This document shows, one piece after another, positions 1 through 10,022 of a stretch of 64,000 bases of DNA. The number at the start of each line of letters is the position of its first letter. Position 1 is the stretch's first letter. The position numbers and the translations under genes are program-made. The DNA is from an uncultured Roseobacter sp. (GTDB taxonomy: Bacteria; Pseudomonadota; Alphaproteobacteria; Rhodobacterales; Rhodobacteraceae): assembly GCF_947495025.1 (NCBI RefSeq), contig NZ_CANLXG010000002.1, positions 868,001-932,000 of the forward strand, in the 5' to 3' direction. The notes beneath the pieces were generated by a model. The model searched no databases. It saw only the letters and a program-made list of their open reading frames with translations, and had not been told where the DNA came from.

Positions 1-412
1 CCATAAAAATTTCAGCCAGACCGCCGGCGAAACCGTATCCGGCATTTGCAGCGAACATCAGCGACAGCGCAATTGCCGGCGCTACCATTCTGCGTCTGCG
101 GACAAAGTACTCGGACAACAGCCAGATGATGACAGCCCCGAGAAGTCCGGAGTAAATGAGGCTGTTGCGGATGTCGCTGCTGTCGATGGTGGAGAATGTC
201 ACGACGCCAATCCATCCACTGGTCAGGATTGCGAGACCCACGACAATGAAAATCTCATTGAAACCGCGGAAAAGCTCAAACGGCTCATCACCGGGTTCGA
301 GGTTTTCGCGCGCACCGCGCCGGCTGTCCGCGAGGGCTTTCAGCGAAGCAGCCTGCGCTTCGGTCAGAATACCGGCTCCGACAGAAGCGCGCAGGTCGTC
401 CTTGTCGATCAT
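1..412 (-). CDS. Integral membrane protein, 3' end beyond window
   Basis: The first 137 residues are visible and the gene runs off the left edge. An ATG start overlaps the hslV stop by 4 bp, so the two genes are translationally coupled. A polar N-terminal segment of about 50 residues with many acidic residues precedes at least three hydrophobic segments, at about residues 53-73, 86-100 and 109-130. The arrangement resembles DUF2157-like membrane proteins, but I cannot assign a family with certainty. hslU, which often follows hslV, is not inside the window and could lie beyond this gene. Function is unknown. Confidence 0.7.
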   Translation of the reverse strand, partial: MIDKDDLRASVGAGILTEAQAASLKALADSRRGARENLEPGDEPFELFRGFNEIFIVVGLAILTSGWIGVVTFSTIDSSDIRNSLIYSGLLGAVIIWLLSEYFVRRRRMVAPAIALSLMFAANAGYGFAGGLAEIFM

Positions 413-966
413 TTGGTGATCTTTTCAACCGTCAGATTGCCGTTGGTGTAAACGCAGATATCGGCGGCAATCGCCATAGCATCGCGGGCAACCGCTTCTG
501 CATCCCTGTCGCTGTCCATCATGCCGCGTGCTGCAGCCAGCGCATAATTGCCGCCGGACCCGATGGCGGTGACATCGTGTTCGGGCTCCAGCACGTCGCC
601 GGCGCCGGTGATCACAAAGATATCCGTGCCATCCGACACAATCAGCATGGCCTCGAGCTTTTGCAGGTATTTGTCCGTGCGCCAGTCCTTGGCGAGCTCA
701 ACGCTCGCACGCGCCAGCTGGCCCGGTGTCGCCTCCAGCTTGGTCTCCAGCCGTTCCAGCAGGGTAAAAGCATCCGCCGTCGAACCGGCAAATCCGCATA
801 CAACGTCGTAGCCCCCGGGGCTGAGACGGCGCACTTTGCGCGCGGATCCCTTAATCACGGTCTGTCCCAGAGAGACCTGACCATCACCGGCAATCACAAC
901 CTCGCCGCCCTTTTTGACGCCGATGATTGTCGTACCGTGCCAGCCGGGAAATTCTTCGCGCGCCAT
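409..966 (-). CDS. hslV: ATP-dependent protease subunit HslV (ClpQ)
   Basis: Peptidase subunit of the HslUV two-component cytoplasmic protease, an N-terminal nucleophile threonine hydrolase that forms double hexameric rings capped by the HslU ATPase. The 185 residues match the family length. A short propeptide precedes Thr12-Thr13 (GTTIIGV); Thr12 should become the catalytic N-terminus after processing. Further family signatures are the AGDGQVSLG segment and the [14 protein letters not shown] segment. It begins a transcription unit downstream of the trxA terminator and overlaps the following membrane gene by 4 bp. Its partner hslU is not seen in the window. Confidence 0.96.
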   Translation of the reverse strand: MAREEFPGWHGTTIIGVKKGGEVVIAGDGQVSLGQTVIKGSARKVRRLSPGGYDVVCGFAGSTADAFTLLERLETKLEATPGQLARASVELAKDWRTDKYLQKLEAMLIVSDGTDIFVITGAGDVLEPEHDVTAIGSGGNYALAAARGMMDSDRDAEAVARDAMAIAADICVYTNGNLTVEKITK

Positions 967-1042
967 GATCGTCTCCTGTTGTCGCCCTGCCCGACTATAT
1001 GGCGCGGGCGTCTCAGCGGTACAAGGGCGCAGCCCCGGCGCA

Positions 1043-1072
1043 AAGAAAAAGGGCGCCCCGACCGGGACGCCC
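1043..1072 (-). terminator. Rho-independent terminator of trxA/addAB operon
   Basis: On the minus strand a GC-rich hairpin with arms GGGCG and CGCCC, an inner CCCG/CGGG extension and small internal mismatches is followed directly by a TTTTTCTTT tract. It lies 24 bp after the trxA stop and separates the addB-addA-trxA unit from hslV. Confidence 0.85.
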
Positions 1073-1095
1073 GATATTCTGACGTTCTGCCGGGA

Positions 1096-1416
1096 TCAGA
1101 TCGCGTCTTCGATCCAGCTCTGCAGTGCAGCCTTCGGCTTGGCGCCTGCCATGTTCGAGACCACCTGGCCGTCTTTGAAAATGAACAGCGCCGGGATGCC
1201 GCGCACACCCATCTGGGCGGGGGCATTGGGGTTGTCGTCGACGTTGACTTTGACGATTTTCACTTTGCCATCCATCTCAGAGGACAGCTCTTCAAGCGAC
1301 GGTCCGATCTGTTTGCACGGGCCGCACCAGGGCGCCCAGAAATCCACCACAACGGGGATATCGGAATTTTTGACTTCGGCGTCGAATGTCTCGTCTGTTA
1401 CTGCAACGGTTGCCAT
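1096..1416 (-). CDS. trxA: Thioredoxin
   Basis: Small cytoplasmic dithiol-disulfide reductase of 106 residues. The redox motif WCGPC gives active cysteines Cys31 and Cys34, and the cis-proline loop GIPALF is present. The start is the ATG at 1416, beginning MATVAV, preceded by AGGAG at good spacing; an upstream in-frame extension lacks such a site and was not used. It sits 37 bp after addA and ends at a strong terminator, so it is likely the last gene of the addBA operon, an arrangement common in Rhodobacterales. Confidence 0.96.
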   Translation of the reverse strand: MATVAVTDETFDAEVKNSDIPVVVDFWAPWCGPCKQIGPSLEELSSEMDGKVKIVKVNVDDNPNAPAQMGVRGIPALFIFKDGQVVSNMAGAKPKAALQSWIEDAI

Positions 1417-1453
1417 GGTGATCTCCTGACCGGCTTGTGCTTGGACGCAAAAC

Positions 1454-4400
1454 CTAGGTATCCGACCCGGCATCGTCAAGATATAGCGCGCTTTCTGACA
1501 GGTCCGTCACGATTTCGTGCGGCAGGGACATGAGAGTCGCGTTTCTGGTCCACAGAATTGCGGTTTCAACCCGTTTGCCCGGGTACACCAAGGCAAGCGC
1601 GCTGGCATAGGCGCTCATCTGGCGCAGAATACCCTCGGGACACTGCACGGGTGATTCCGGCACCGCCCGGTTTGTTTTGAAATCAACGGCCAGAACGTGA
1701 TCGTCGGTAACGATCAGACGGTCCACAATTCCATAGATACGATCCGGGCCTGCGGGTGCGGAAACCGCGACCTCGGCAAGTGTTCCCTGGGAAAAAAGAT
1801 GCTGCAGTTCCGGATTATTCAGAACCCGGCTGGCCTCCTCTTCCGCCTCCGAAAGATCGGCGGCTGTTGTATCGGCATCCCTCAGACTGTTGCAGATATC
1901 CGGCCAGCCCGAAGGGGGCGTGGCCGACATATGCTCCAGCATAGAGTGCACAAGACGCCCCCATTTTTTCGCTGCCGCCTCGTCGCGGCCCTCGGTTCCG
2001 GCAAGCGCCTTGGCACCACCGAGATCAGACGGCGTGATGACGCGTTGGGCGGGAGCGGGGTCGGGTGCCGGACGTGACAACCAGTCTGGCAGAGCGACAT
2101 CTGCCACGGGGTCAGACTTTGATTCCATGACCGGCAGGCTGTCCCAGTCGCCATGTTCAAGACGGCGGATCGTTTCCCCCTGAAACACCGTTTTGCCCGC
2201 ATGCGCGTGGTCCATCGCGGCGCTGACCAGCTGGTACCAGCTGTCGTTTTCTTTGGAAAGCTCCCCCGCGCCCGCAACGATAAGCCACTTTTCCGCCCGT
2301 GTCAGAGCCACATAAAGCAGCCGAAGGCGTTCTTCGCGTTCTGCTTCCTTCATCTCTGCCACACGGTCGGCCATTGCTGTGGGCATGTCGTCGCTGGCTG
2401 TTTTCCAGACAGTGCTGTTCCCGATTTTCAGCAGGTCTTCTCGAATTGTGATGTTGCGTTTCGTCGTATCCGGCAGGATCACAATAGGAGCTTCCAGACC
2501 TTTGGCGCCATGCACCGTCATCACCCGGATCTGGTCAGAGGCGTTGTCTATCTGACGCTTGATTTCCAGGTCGTCGGTCTGCATCCAAACCAGAAACCCC
2601 GTCAGGCTCGGGATACTGGTCCGTTCATAGGCCAGGGCCTGGGAAAGCAGTGCATTGATGCCGTCTTCGGCCTCCGCCCCAAGCCGTGACAACAGTCTGC
2701 GCCGCCCTCCATGTCGCGTCAGTATCCGTTCGATCAGGTCATAGGGCCGCAGAAATTCGGTCCGCGCTCTCAGGTCATGCAGGATTGCCAGTGTATCGGG
2801 GTATTCGGCTTCCTGATCCCGCAAAGCTTCCCAAAGGTATTTTTCCGTCCGCTTGTGCGCCAGCCCGTACAGGTCCTGCTCGCTCCATCCGAACAGCGGC
2901 GATTTCAGCGCCGAGGCCAGCGACAGGTCATCCTCGGCTACCGCCAGAAAGGACAGTAGCGCCGCTAGATCCCGCACTGCCAGTTCCGCGCCAATCTTCA
3001 GCCTGTCCGCGCCGGCAATCGGCAGCCCTGCCCGTTTACAGGCCCTGATAATCTCGCTGAAAAGGTTTTGCCGCTGCTGAACAAGGATCAGAAAATCACC
3101 CGCCGTTACCGGACGACGCGCGGCCCTGCCGTTGACTTTATCTTCCGCCGGAATCGTCTGGCCACTGTCGATCATCGCCTTGATACAATCGGCAATTTTC
3201 TCTGCCAACACCACGTCGTGATGTCTTGCGCTCCGGCGGTCGAGCGGGTCGTACCACGCGCGCTCATCCTCTTCTTCCTGCGGTTCAGTCAGCGGCCAAA
3301 GATCAACGCGACCCGGCAGATCGGCATGGAACGCCAGATGCTGACCGTCCTGGCCAAAGCCCGCGTTATCCAGTCGGTTGAACGTTTGATCCACCAACCG
3401 CAGGATGGCATCAGATGACCGGAATGAATATTGCAAGCTCTCGCTCTGGAATAATTGCCCTGCTGCCTCCAGTTTCTCCCGGAACTCCGCCTGCATGCGG
3501 TCGAATTCACGCGGGTCTGCGCCTTGGAACGAATAGATCGACTGCTTTTTATCCCCCACAACAAACAGCGTGCGCTTTTTCTCCTGGCGTGCGCCTTCAC
3601 CACTGGAGAATTCCGCAGCCAGTTTTCTTATCACGTCCCATTGCGCGGGACTGGTATCTTGGGCTTCGTCGACAAGAATATGATCAATACCGCCGTCGAT
3701 ACGGTACAGCACCCAGGCAGCGACATCCGGATTTGTCAGCAGGTCGCGTGCCCGTTGGATCAGATCGTCGAAGTCCAGCCAGCCCCGTTGTTGTTTCTGC
3801 GCTGCATAGTGTTGCAGGAACCGCTGCGCAAAACGAAACAGCGCCTCACTTTTGTCGGCTGCGGCCAGCGCGAGGCGCAAGGGGCGCGCGGCAGCAAGCC
3901 GGTTCATCAGGGCGTCCGCTTCCGCTTCGTCCGTGCCAAGCAGTTTGCGTGCCGCCTTGGTCAGGGCCGGTTTTGAGGTGCCGGCGACCTTGCCCTGACC
4001 CACGTATTCACCCGAGGCATACAGAAAGATGCTCTCCAGTTCGGGTAACGCGCCGCTGTCCAGACTGGCAATGGCCGCCAGTCTTGCCGCGAGTGTCTGA
4101 TCTGTTTTGCCCGACGCAGCACCCACCGGAATGATCCGGTCGATCAGGCTCTGTTCACCGCCGGTGAAAACCATGCGTGCCACATCGCCGGACGTCAGAG
4201 TGTCCGGCGCACCAAACAGGCGCAGGATCTCCGCACGGGACAGCGGCTGCCGCAGTTGTTCCGAATGCTGCACCACTGCGCGGGTCAGGGCGCCAAAGTC
4301 CTCGCCGGTGTAGTGCTGCGCCAGACCCACAACCAGGGCTGTCTCCTGCGGACTGTCGGCCATCTGATCCACGATCTCCGCACGCAGCAGGTCGGCAGCT

Positions 4401-4852
4401 CGGTCTTCGATCTCGGTGAATTGCGGTGAGACCTCTGCTTCGAGGGGAAACCGCCGTAACAGAGACGCACAAAACGAGTGGATCGTCTGGATTTTCAGGC
4501 CGCCCGGTGTCTCGATAGCGCGGGCGAACAGCGTTCTTGCATTCCGCAGCCCTGCTGCGTCGACGGTGTTTTCGGCGCCAAGCTCGACCAAAGACGCACG
4601 CAGGGCATCATCTTCAAGCATTGCCCACTGACCCAGACGCCGGAACAGACGGTTCTGCATCTCGGACGCTGCGGCTTTTGTGTAGGTCAGGCACAGAATG
4701 TGCTGTGGCTCGACGCCTTCCAGCAGCAACCGGGCAACACGATCGGTCAGGACGCGCGTTTTTCCTGAACCGGCATTTGCAGCAAGCCAGGTCGAGGCAT
4801 CGGGTCGTGCGGCGCGGACCTGCGCTTCTGTAGCATCATCGCGCCGGATCAT
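1454..4852 (-). CDS. addA: Double-strand break repair helicase-nuclease AddA
   Basis: Large subunit of the AddAB helicase-nuclease, which resects DNA ends for RecA loading. The 1132 residues start at the ATG at 4852, overlapping the addB stop by 4 bp. A UvrD/Rep superfamily 1 helicase core shows the Walker A motif NAGSGKT around residues 26-32, the Walker B motif VDEAQD near residue 395, and later motifs including [11 protein letters not shown] and [11 protein letters not shown]. The C-terminal PD-(D/E)XK nuclease carries the catalytic strand AVDFKTNR near residue 1056. Length and domain order match alphaproteobacterial AddA. Confidence 0.95.
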   Translation of the reverse strand: MIRRDDATEAQVRAARPDASTWLAANAGSGKTRVLTDRVARLLLEGVEPQHILCLTYTKAAASEMQNRLFRRLGQWAMLEDDALRASLVELGAENTVDAAGLRNARTLFARAIETPGGLKIQTIHSFCASLLRRFPLEAEVSPQFTEIEDRAADLLRAEIVDQMADSPQETALVVGLAQHYTGEDFGALTRAVVQHSEQLRQPLSRAEILRLFGAPDTLTSGDVARMVFTGGEQSLIDRIIPVGAASGKTDQTLAARLAAIASLDSGALPELESIFLYASGEYVGQGKVAGTSKPALTKAARKLLGTDEAEADALMNRLAAARPLRLALAAADKSEALFRFAQRFLQHYAAQKQQRGWLDFDDLIQRARDLLTNPDVAAWVLYRIDGGIDHILVDEAQDTSPAQWDVIRKLAAEFSSGEGARQEKKRTLFVVGDKKQSIYSFQGADPREFDRMQAEFREKLEAAGQLFQSESLQYSFRSSDAILRLVDQTFNRLDNAGFGQDGQHLAFHADLPGRVDLWPLTEPQEEEDERAWYDPLDRRSARHHDVVLAEKIADCIKAMIDSGQTIPAEDKVNGRAARRPVTAGDFLILVQQRQNLFSEIIRACKRAGLPIAGADRLKIGAELAVRDLAALLSFLAVAEDDLSLASALKSPLFGWSEQDLYGLAHKRTEKYLWEALRDQEAEYPDTLAILHDLRARTEFLRPYDLIERILTRHGGRRRLLSRLGAEAEDGINALLSQALAYERTSIPSLTGFLVWMQTDDLEIKRQIDNASDQIRVMTVHGAKGLEAPIVILPDTTKRNITIREDLLKIGNSTVWKTASDDMPTAMADRVAEMKEAEREERLRLLYVALTRAEKWLIVAGAGELSKENDSWYQLVSAAMDHAHAGKTVFQGETIRRLEHGDWDSLPVMESKSDPVADVALPDWLSRPAPDPAPAQRVITPSDLGGAKALAGTEGRDEAAAKKWGRLVHSMLEHMSATPPSGWPDICNSLRDADTTAADLSEAEEEASRVLNNPELQHLFSQGTLAEVAVSAPAGPDRIYGIVDRLIVTDDHVLAVDFKTNRAVPESPVQCPEGILRQMSAYASALALVYPGKRVETAILWTRNATLMSLPHEIVTDLSESALYLDDAGSDT

Positions 4853-7809
4853 GTCAGATCCTCCGGTACGACGTCGTCTGTCACATCCCATTCGCCAAAA
4901 CGGGCAAGCAGATCGTAGTCTCCGGCGAAGTCGTCTTTCTGCATCATACGTCGCGATGAAAACCCCTGTGAGGGATCAAGATACGCCGTGATGAGCTCTC
5001 GCAGGTTCTGAAGCACAACAACCGGCGGTTCCTTGTCCAGAGGCGCCACTGTCTCACGCAGATCAGAGCCTAAACCGAGGAAAACAGCCCTGCTGACCGC
5101 GCGCGGACCAAGCGTGTCAAAGGCGCCCTGCTCAATCATCGCAGCCTCGATCAGCAGTTGCTTGTCAAATTTGGCCTGCTCTTTGGCCGATGGTGGCGAT
5201 CCACTCTTGTAGTCATAAAGCAGCACATCACCGTTTTCGGTTTCATCAATCCGGTCGGCACGGGCAATCAGGTCGAAATCTATGTCAGCCCATCGCAGAA
5301 CCGCATGTGCCTGCTTTTCCATCGCTACAGGAGTTGCCGTGGAGCGACGTGCAATCTCGCCGGAAACAAACCTGCCCGAGATACGGTCGATCCGCGCCTG
5401 CCAGAGACTGCGGGCGGCGGGCCAGGGCACACTCGCCGGCAGAACCTGTGCCGCGGTTGCAGACAGATGCCCAGGCGATATCAGTGATGGATCCGTCAGG
5501 GAGTCCCGGATGAATTTTTCCATCACATCGTGTAAAACAATCCCGCGCAACAGGGCATCCGGTGAAGGCACAAGTGGCCCAAGGGGCCGTAACCGGAGCA
5601 CATGCCGGGCGTAAACAGCATATGGGTCGCGTATCAGACGTTTAATCTCGGTCACGGAAAGTTTGCGCGGTCGCGCTTTTGCCGGGGGTCGCGGCGACGG
5701 TCTTGGCGCGGGCGTTCCGGGTCGAACCTCTTCAGACTTCTGTGCGTATTGCAGCCAGACATCACCGCGCCCCGTCATTGCGCGCAGTGCTTCCGGACCG
5801 CCATTGGTTCGGAGACCTTCCAGCAGGTTGCCAAGGCGGTTCAGCCAGCGAGATGCAACGGTCTCTGCGTCATCCGACCTGACAGACCGGGTCAGCCAGA
5901 CCTCGGGCGCACCGATCGCCTGCTGATAGTCATGCGCAGACAACCCGATACGCCGTTCGGGCAGCAAAAGCCCGGCATCATTGCGCAGTTTGCGGTTCAG
6001 CCACGGGTCGGGTTTAGGCGCTTCGGGCCAGGTTCCGTCATTCAGACCGGCGAGGATCACCAGATCGGCCCCGTGAACACGTGCCTCAAGCGTACCCCAG
6101 ATCATGATGCCCGGATGTGGTGTGTCCCGGTCCCGCACCTCTCCCTCGGACAGGAGCGCGCCGACCAGATCTGCATAGTCGGATGCTGTCATCCCGCCGC
6201 CATAGCCCGCGTTTTCGAGCAGTTCCTGCATTACCTTCAGTGCCTGCTGGCCGGCTTTTTTAAGCCAGAGTTCACCGGAATTCTGACCGGCCGGCCCACG
6301 GGAAACAGTCTCTGACAAGGCAAAATGCTTCTGCGCGCGCGTCTTCAGGGGCAGTTCAGAGGTGTCTTCATGATGTCCGCAGAACGTGTCCCCGACCCAG
6401 CGCAGCCAGTTGTCCAGCGCCTGCTGTTCCTTTTCGTTCTCGAAGCTGTGACGCATGAGCCGCAGCAGACCGCTGGTGTCCGGAAACGCCATGCCACGGT
6501 CGCGTATCCGCAGTTCAAGCCGTTGCGTGTTGAGAATGTGCTGGTTCCGGTCCGTCGCGGAATGCGTCAGCGGGTGCCGCAGCAGCGTGATCAGAGCCTC
6601 GGTGTCCAGTCGCCGGTGAAACAGACGGGCCGTATGCCGGAGAAATCTGCCCGGAGGAGACAGATGCAACGGGGCGCCGGCTGAATCGTCCGGCACAATG
6701 TCCCAGCGATCCAGAGCAGCGGTCACCTGTCGTGTCAGCATTCGGTCCGGAGTGATCAGCGCGGCTGTCTGGCCGTCTTCCGCCGCCTTGCACAACCGCA
6801 TCGCAATGGTCAGGGCTTCAAGGCGCGGTGTCGGTGCGCGCAGCAGTGTTACGTTTTCACAGGCACCCGCGATGTCCGTCAGCTTCGGGCCCTCGCTCAG
6901 CCAGGCATGCGTGACCGGGGCAGGGCGCAAGGACAGAGAAATCAGTGCATTGCGTGCTTCTGAGGGTGGCGCCGCACTGAACCACGGCGTGACATCGCTG
7001 CGGCTGATCGACATATCCTGCATCAGGCGGTGAAACCGGTACTGCGGATGATCTTCGGACAGCAGCGCATCATCCATGCGGGCCCAGACCTGTGCCGGCA
7101 TCCCGAAGTCGAAGCCGGGCAGTACAATCGCACCCTTTGGCAGGTCAGCAATCGCGCGCATCAGCAACATCGTAGTGCCGCGCGAACCGGTTGAGCCTGC
7201 AAGGATGACGGGATCGGCAGGAGGATGCAAAGTCCAGTGTTCGGCAATTGCCTGTATCAGCGCTCGCTGGCGGCCCTCTTTGTCTGATGCCGACCCGGTT
7301 TCAGCAAGATAGCGCTGGGCTATGGAAATGAACTGCTGCGTTCTTTGCCAGTGCCCGGACTGGTCCGTGACGTCCAGTCGCGCAAGGCTTTCCGGGGAAA
7401 CACCTTCGCCCTGCATTTCATCCATAAGTGCCGCAAGGCTGTCGGTCAGCGCATAGAGCGAGGCGCGAGCTGCCAGATCCGGCTGTCTGTCCAGCAACCC
7501 GGAAACCAGCGAAATCAGTTCAAGACGCCGCCGCAGGGCGGATGTCGCCGGGGGCAGATGAACGCCGGGCTGTAACCGGTTCAGGTCTGACAGAAGCAGT
7601 ATTCTGGGCAGCAACAGTGCCTGTTTCCGGTGAAACAGTGAAACGATACGCCGCTGCATCCTGGCCGTATTCACGATCACTGTGACCCGGGCCATTTCTT
7701 CGGGCGGGCGACCTGTGAGGCGTGCGCACAGACCATCAACCAGACCGGCCGGAAAATCTGCGCCAGGTGCGAGGCCAAAGACCCGTGGTGTGTCCGACGC
7801 TTCAAACAC
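4849..7809 (-). CDS. addB: Double-strand break repair protein AddB
   Basis: Partner subunit of AddA, with a C-terminal RecB-type nuclease domain (LHDVMEKF, then LYDYKSG near residue 866). I see no intact Walker A motif, as is usual for alphaproteobacterial AddB. I chose the GTG start at 7809, giving 986 residues, because the reading frame upstream lies wholly inside the preceding gene and the family N-terminus FEASDTPRVFGL follows at once. With this start the gene overlaps the upstream uridylyltransferase by 8 bp and addA by 4 bp. An upstream ATG at 7866 is the alternative. Confidence 0.92.
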   Translation of the reverse strand: MFEASDTPRVFGLAPGADFPAGLVDGLCARLTGRPPEEMARVTVIVNTARMQRRIVSLFHRKQALLLPRILLLSDLNRLQPGVHLPPATSALRRRLELISLVSGLLDRQPDLAARASLYALTDSLAALMDEMQGEGVSPESLARLDVTDQSGHWQRTQQFISIAQRYLAETGSASDKEGRQRALIQAIAEHWTLHPPADPVILAGSTGSRGTTMLLMRAIADLPKGAIVLPGFDFGMPAQVWARMDDALLSEDHPQYRFHRLMQDMSISRSDVTPWFSAAPPSEARNALISLSLRPAPVTHAWLSEGPKLTDIAGACENVTLLRAPTPRLEALTIAMRLCKAAEDGQTAALITPDRMLTRQVTAALDRWDIVPDDSAGAPLHLSPPGRFLRHTARLFHRRLDTEALITLLRHPLTHSATDRNQHILNTQRLELRIRDRGMAFPDTSGLLRLMRHSFENEKEQQALDNWLRWVGDTFCGHHEDTSELPLKTRAQKHFALSETVSRGPAGQNSGELWLKKAGQQALKVMQELLENAGYGGGMTASDYADLVGALLSEGEVRDRDTPHPGIMIWGTLEARVHGADLVILAGLNDGTWPEAPKPDPWLNRKLRNDAGLLLPERRIGLSAHDYQQAIGAPEVWLTRSVRSDDAETVASRWLNRLGNLLEGLRTNGGPEALRAMTGRGDVWLQYAQKSEEVRPGTPAPRPSPRPPAKARPRKLSVTEIKRLIRDPYAVYARHVLRLRPLGPLVPSPDALLRGIVLHDVMEKFIRDSLTDPSLISPGHLSATAAQVLPASVPWPAARSLWQARIDRISGRFVSGEIARRSTATPVAMEKQAHAVLRWADIDFDLIARADRIDETENGDVLLYDYKSGSPPSAKEQAKFDKQLLIEAAMIEQGAFDTLGPRAVSRAVFLGLGSDLRETVAPLDKEPPVVVLQNLRELITAYLDPSQGFSSRRMMQKDDFAGDYDLLARFGEWDVTDDVVPEDLT

Positions 7810-8485
7810 CGCTGCGTTCCAGCAAATCCTCGGCGATGAGAATACCGTCAGGATGACCGACGTCACACCACTGTCCCTGATACTGAAGACCGAACAGCCT
7901 TTTACGTGCCATCATCAGATCCCAGACCCGGTTAAGTGAAAAGCAGGTCTCGGGGATCGTTTCCAGCAGATCTGTTCTGATGATCTGTGCGCCGGTGTAT
8001 ATGTCACCCGGTCCCCGGCTCAGCCGTCCTGTTTCGTCTGCAACAAAATCACCACGGGATCCGGATCCGAGGGCATTGTGCCGGGGAACACACATCAGCA
8101 GCCCATCCATCCGCGCGCCATCCCACGCCTGCAACAGTTCTTTGAGCGGGTTGGGGCCAGACCAGATGGCGTCTGAGTTCAGCGTAATGACCGGATCACT
8201 GCCCAGAAGGGGCAACGCGTTGCGCAAGCCACCCCCGGTATCCAGTATCTCCGGCGCTTCGGTGATGGTCTTTACGCCCCGCGCATTCAGGTGTTCCCTC
8301 AGAAGGTCCGGAAGATAGTGAAGATTTGCCACAATCACAGGTGGCTCTGCAGCGCGCGCCATGTCCAGTGCGTAATCTGCAAGAGGTCGGCCAGAAACGG
8401 GGATCATTGGTTTCGGGAGCGTGTCGGTCAGCGGTTTCATCCGCGTTCCGAAGCCCGCGGCAAACATCATTACCGGCATGCTCAT
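7802..8485 (-). CDS. murU: Sugar-1-phosphate nucleotidyltransferase, MurU type
   Basis: Nucleotidyltransferase of 227 residues with the N-terminal signature AAGFGTRM, the LPKPMIPV segment and a metal-binding NSDAIW segment. It directly follows an aminoglycoside-phosphotransferase-fold sugar kinase. This pair matches the AmgK-MurU peptidoglycan recycling route, in which AmgK makes MurNAc-alpha-1-phosphate and MurU converts it to UDP-MurNAc. The specific substrate is inferred from family and pairing. The start overlaps the kinase stop as ATGA. A close alternative is another NDP-sugar pyrophosphorylase. Confidence 0.8.
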   Translation of the reverse strand: MSMPVMMFAAGFGTRMKPLTDTLPKPMIPVSGRPLADYALDMARAAEPPVIVANLHYLPDLLREHLNARGVKTITEAPEILDTGGGLRNALPLLGSDPVITLNSDAIWSGPNPLKELLQAWDGARMDGLLMCVPRHNALGSGSRGDFVADETGRLSRGPGDIYTGAQIIRTDLLETIPETCFSLNRVWDLMMARKRLFGLQYQGQWCDVGHPDGILIAEDLLERSGV

Positions 8486-9504
8486 GCAGCGACCTGCGAC
8501 TTCAGTGTGGCCAGGAGGGCTCTGTCAGGGGCGGGCAGGTTCTCAGAAAGAAGGTTTGCGATGTCATGCAGATCAGGATGCCGCAGACAGGTCTGGATAT
8601 GCCCCCAGACGCGCGGGATCAGATCGACATAGTGGGCCTTGCCATCGCGCAGACAAAGTCTTGCGAAAACACCGAGAATCCGCAGATTCCGCTGCAAGCC
8701 AAAAACAGCATAGGCGCGTTCAAATTCGTCTCTGTCAAAGGCGTTATATGCCAAAAACCGCTCTTTCATAGCCTGTTCGGTCTGACGCCCCACGTCTCTC
8801 CGGGCGTCCTGCAGGACAGAAACGAGATCATAGACGGGATGCCCGAGTTCAGCATTCTGGAAGTCGAGAAGACCCACTCGCGCGACACCCTGTCTCTCTG
8901 GCAGCCAGAGCAGATTCTCGGCATGATAGTCGCGCTGGATCAGAACCTGACAATCCGTGTCAAATGGCCGGAGCAGAGCATCGGCCATCCGGGCAAAAGC
9001 TTCCCTGCCTTCCGGATCCGACGATCCGATAACGCCCGGAACATACCAGTCATAAGCCAGGCAGGCCAACGGCACTGTTCTGTCTGCGTCATAGCGCGAC
9101 AGACCAGCCGGGGGATCATGACGGTGCAGATGTGTCAGCACGTCTACCGCTGCGTCATACAGCGGCCCGTTCAGAGACGAATTCTGCGCAAGGCATCTGG
9201 CGTAAAGATCATCGCCGAGGTCCTCGATCAGCAGAAACCCGTTCTGCTCATCGATTTCCAGAATCTCCGGCGCACTGAGGCCTGTTCCGGTCAGGTATCG
9301 CGCAATCCCGACGAAAGCACCAACATCCTCGCCTTTGTCCGGCGGCGCATCCATGAGAACAGCAGGCTGGCCTCCGGTATGGCGCAACCGTTCATAGGTG
9401 CGGTTCGATGCATCCCCGGCGAGGGGCCGGATGTCTGCGTCTGACCAGCCGGTGCGCTTCAGAAAATCTGTCTTGAGCGCAGCGCGCGTGTTCAGCTCAG
9501 CCAT
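8482..9504 (-). CDS. amgK: Anomeric sugar kinase, AmgK type (APH fold)
   Basis: Phosphotransferase of the APH/choline kinase fold, 340 residues, probably the anomeric MurNAc/GlcNAc kinase of cell-wall recycling. The catalytic loop QRDYHAENLLW (Brenner-type D-x-H-x-x-N) and the metal-binding LLDFQNAELG are clear. I used the ATG at 9504 (MAELNT), which overlaps tsaE by 13 bp; an ATG at 9540 is possible. It sits between tsaE and murU, an order frequent in proteobacteria. Older annotations call such genes aminoglycoside phosphotransferases, but the neighbours argue for wall recycling. Confidence 0.8.
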   Translation of the reverse strand: MAELNTRAALKTDFLKRTGWSDADIRPLAGDASNRTYERLRHTGGQPAVLMDAPPDKGEDVGAFVGIARYLTGTGLSAPEILEIDEQNGFLLIEDLGDDLYARCLAQNSSLNGPLYDAAVDVLTHLHRHDPPAGLSRYDADRTVPLACLAYDWYVPGVIGSSDPEGREAFARMADALLRPFDTDCQVLIQRDYHAENLLWLPERQGVARVGLLDFQNAELGHPVYDLVSVLQDARRDVGRQTEQAMKERFLAYNAFDRDEFERAYAVFGLQRNLRILGVFARLCLRDGKAHYVDLIPRVWGHIQTCLRHPDLHDIANLLSENLPAPDRALLATLKSQVAA

Positions 9505-9965
9505 GCAGTTACCCTGTCTGTCCAGCGATTGTCTGACCATGAAACTGTCATCCGCCGTGCCATCTCTTCTGGCGCAGGATCAAGTCTGACTTCAAGCGCT
9601 TTGGCGGCTGCGAGGTCTCCAAGCCTGTCCGGCCATTCGATCAGACAGATCGCAGTGTCAAAGGCCTCTGTCAGACCGAGCTCTTCGATTTCACCGGTCG
9701 AGGTCACGCGATAGAGGTCGCTGTGCCACAGCGGGCCGCGGACAGTTTCATATTCCTGTACAAGTGTAAACGTCGGCGACGGGACATCTTCGTGAACCTC
9801 GAGCACAGACTGAATAAGATGGCGGGCAAAATGGGTTTTACCTGCGCCGACCTCTCCGATCAGGTGCAGAACATCGCCCGGGTTCAGCTGCTGTGCCAGG
9901 CGTCCGGCCAGGGTGCCGGTTTCCTCCGGAGAACTCAGTACTGCTGACAGGGATTGCGAAACCAT
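9492..9965 (-). CDS. tsaE: tRNA threonylcarbamoyladenosine biosynthesis ATPase TsaE
   Basis: P-loop ATPase of 157 residues needed with TsaB and TsaD to make the t6A37 modification of tRNAs reading ANN codons. The Walker A motif GEVGAGKT lies at residues 37-44, followed by PSPTFTLVQEY and the HSDLYR segment, all typical of TsaE. Length matches the family. It begins the tight run tsaE-amgK-murU-addB-addA. The partner tsaD is also in this window, at 20.5-21.6 kb. Confidence 0.95.
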   Translation of the reverse strand: MVSQSLSAVLSSPEETGTLAGRLAQQLNPGDVLHLIGEVGAGKTHFARHLIQSVLEVHEDVPSPTFTLVQEYETVRGPLWHSDLYRVTSTGEIEELGLTEAFDTAICLIEWPDRLGDLAAAKALEVRLDPAPEEMARRMTVSWSDNRWTDRVTAWLS

Positions 9966-10022
9966 GGACGTATGGTGACGGGCAGGGGCAGAAGCCGCAA
10001 GCCGATTTTGACCCGTTTCAGA

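Noticed and set aside
577..1533. 318-residue open frame on the plus strand across hslV and trxA
   Set aside because: It is antisense to two certain genes, has no family likeness and ends within addA; it is a shadow frame of GC-rich coding DNA.
7810..7866. Longer AddB with an ATG start at 7866
   Set aside because: The extra 19 residues lie entirely within murU and do not look like the AddB N-terminus; the GTG at 7809 fits better.
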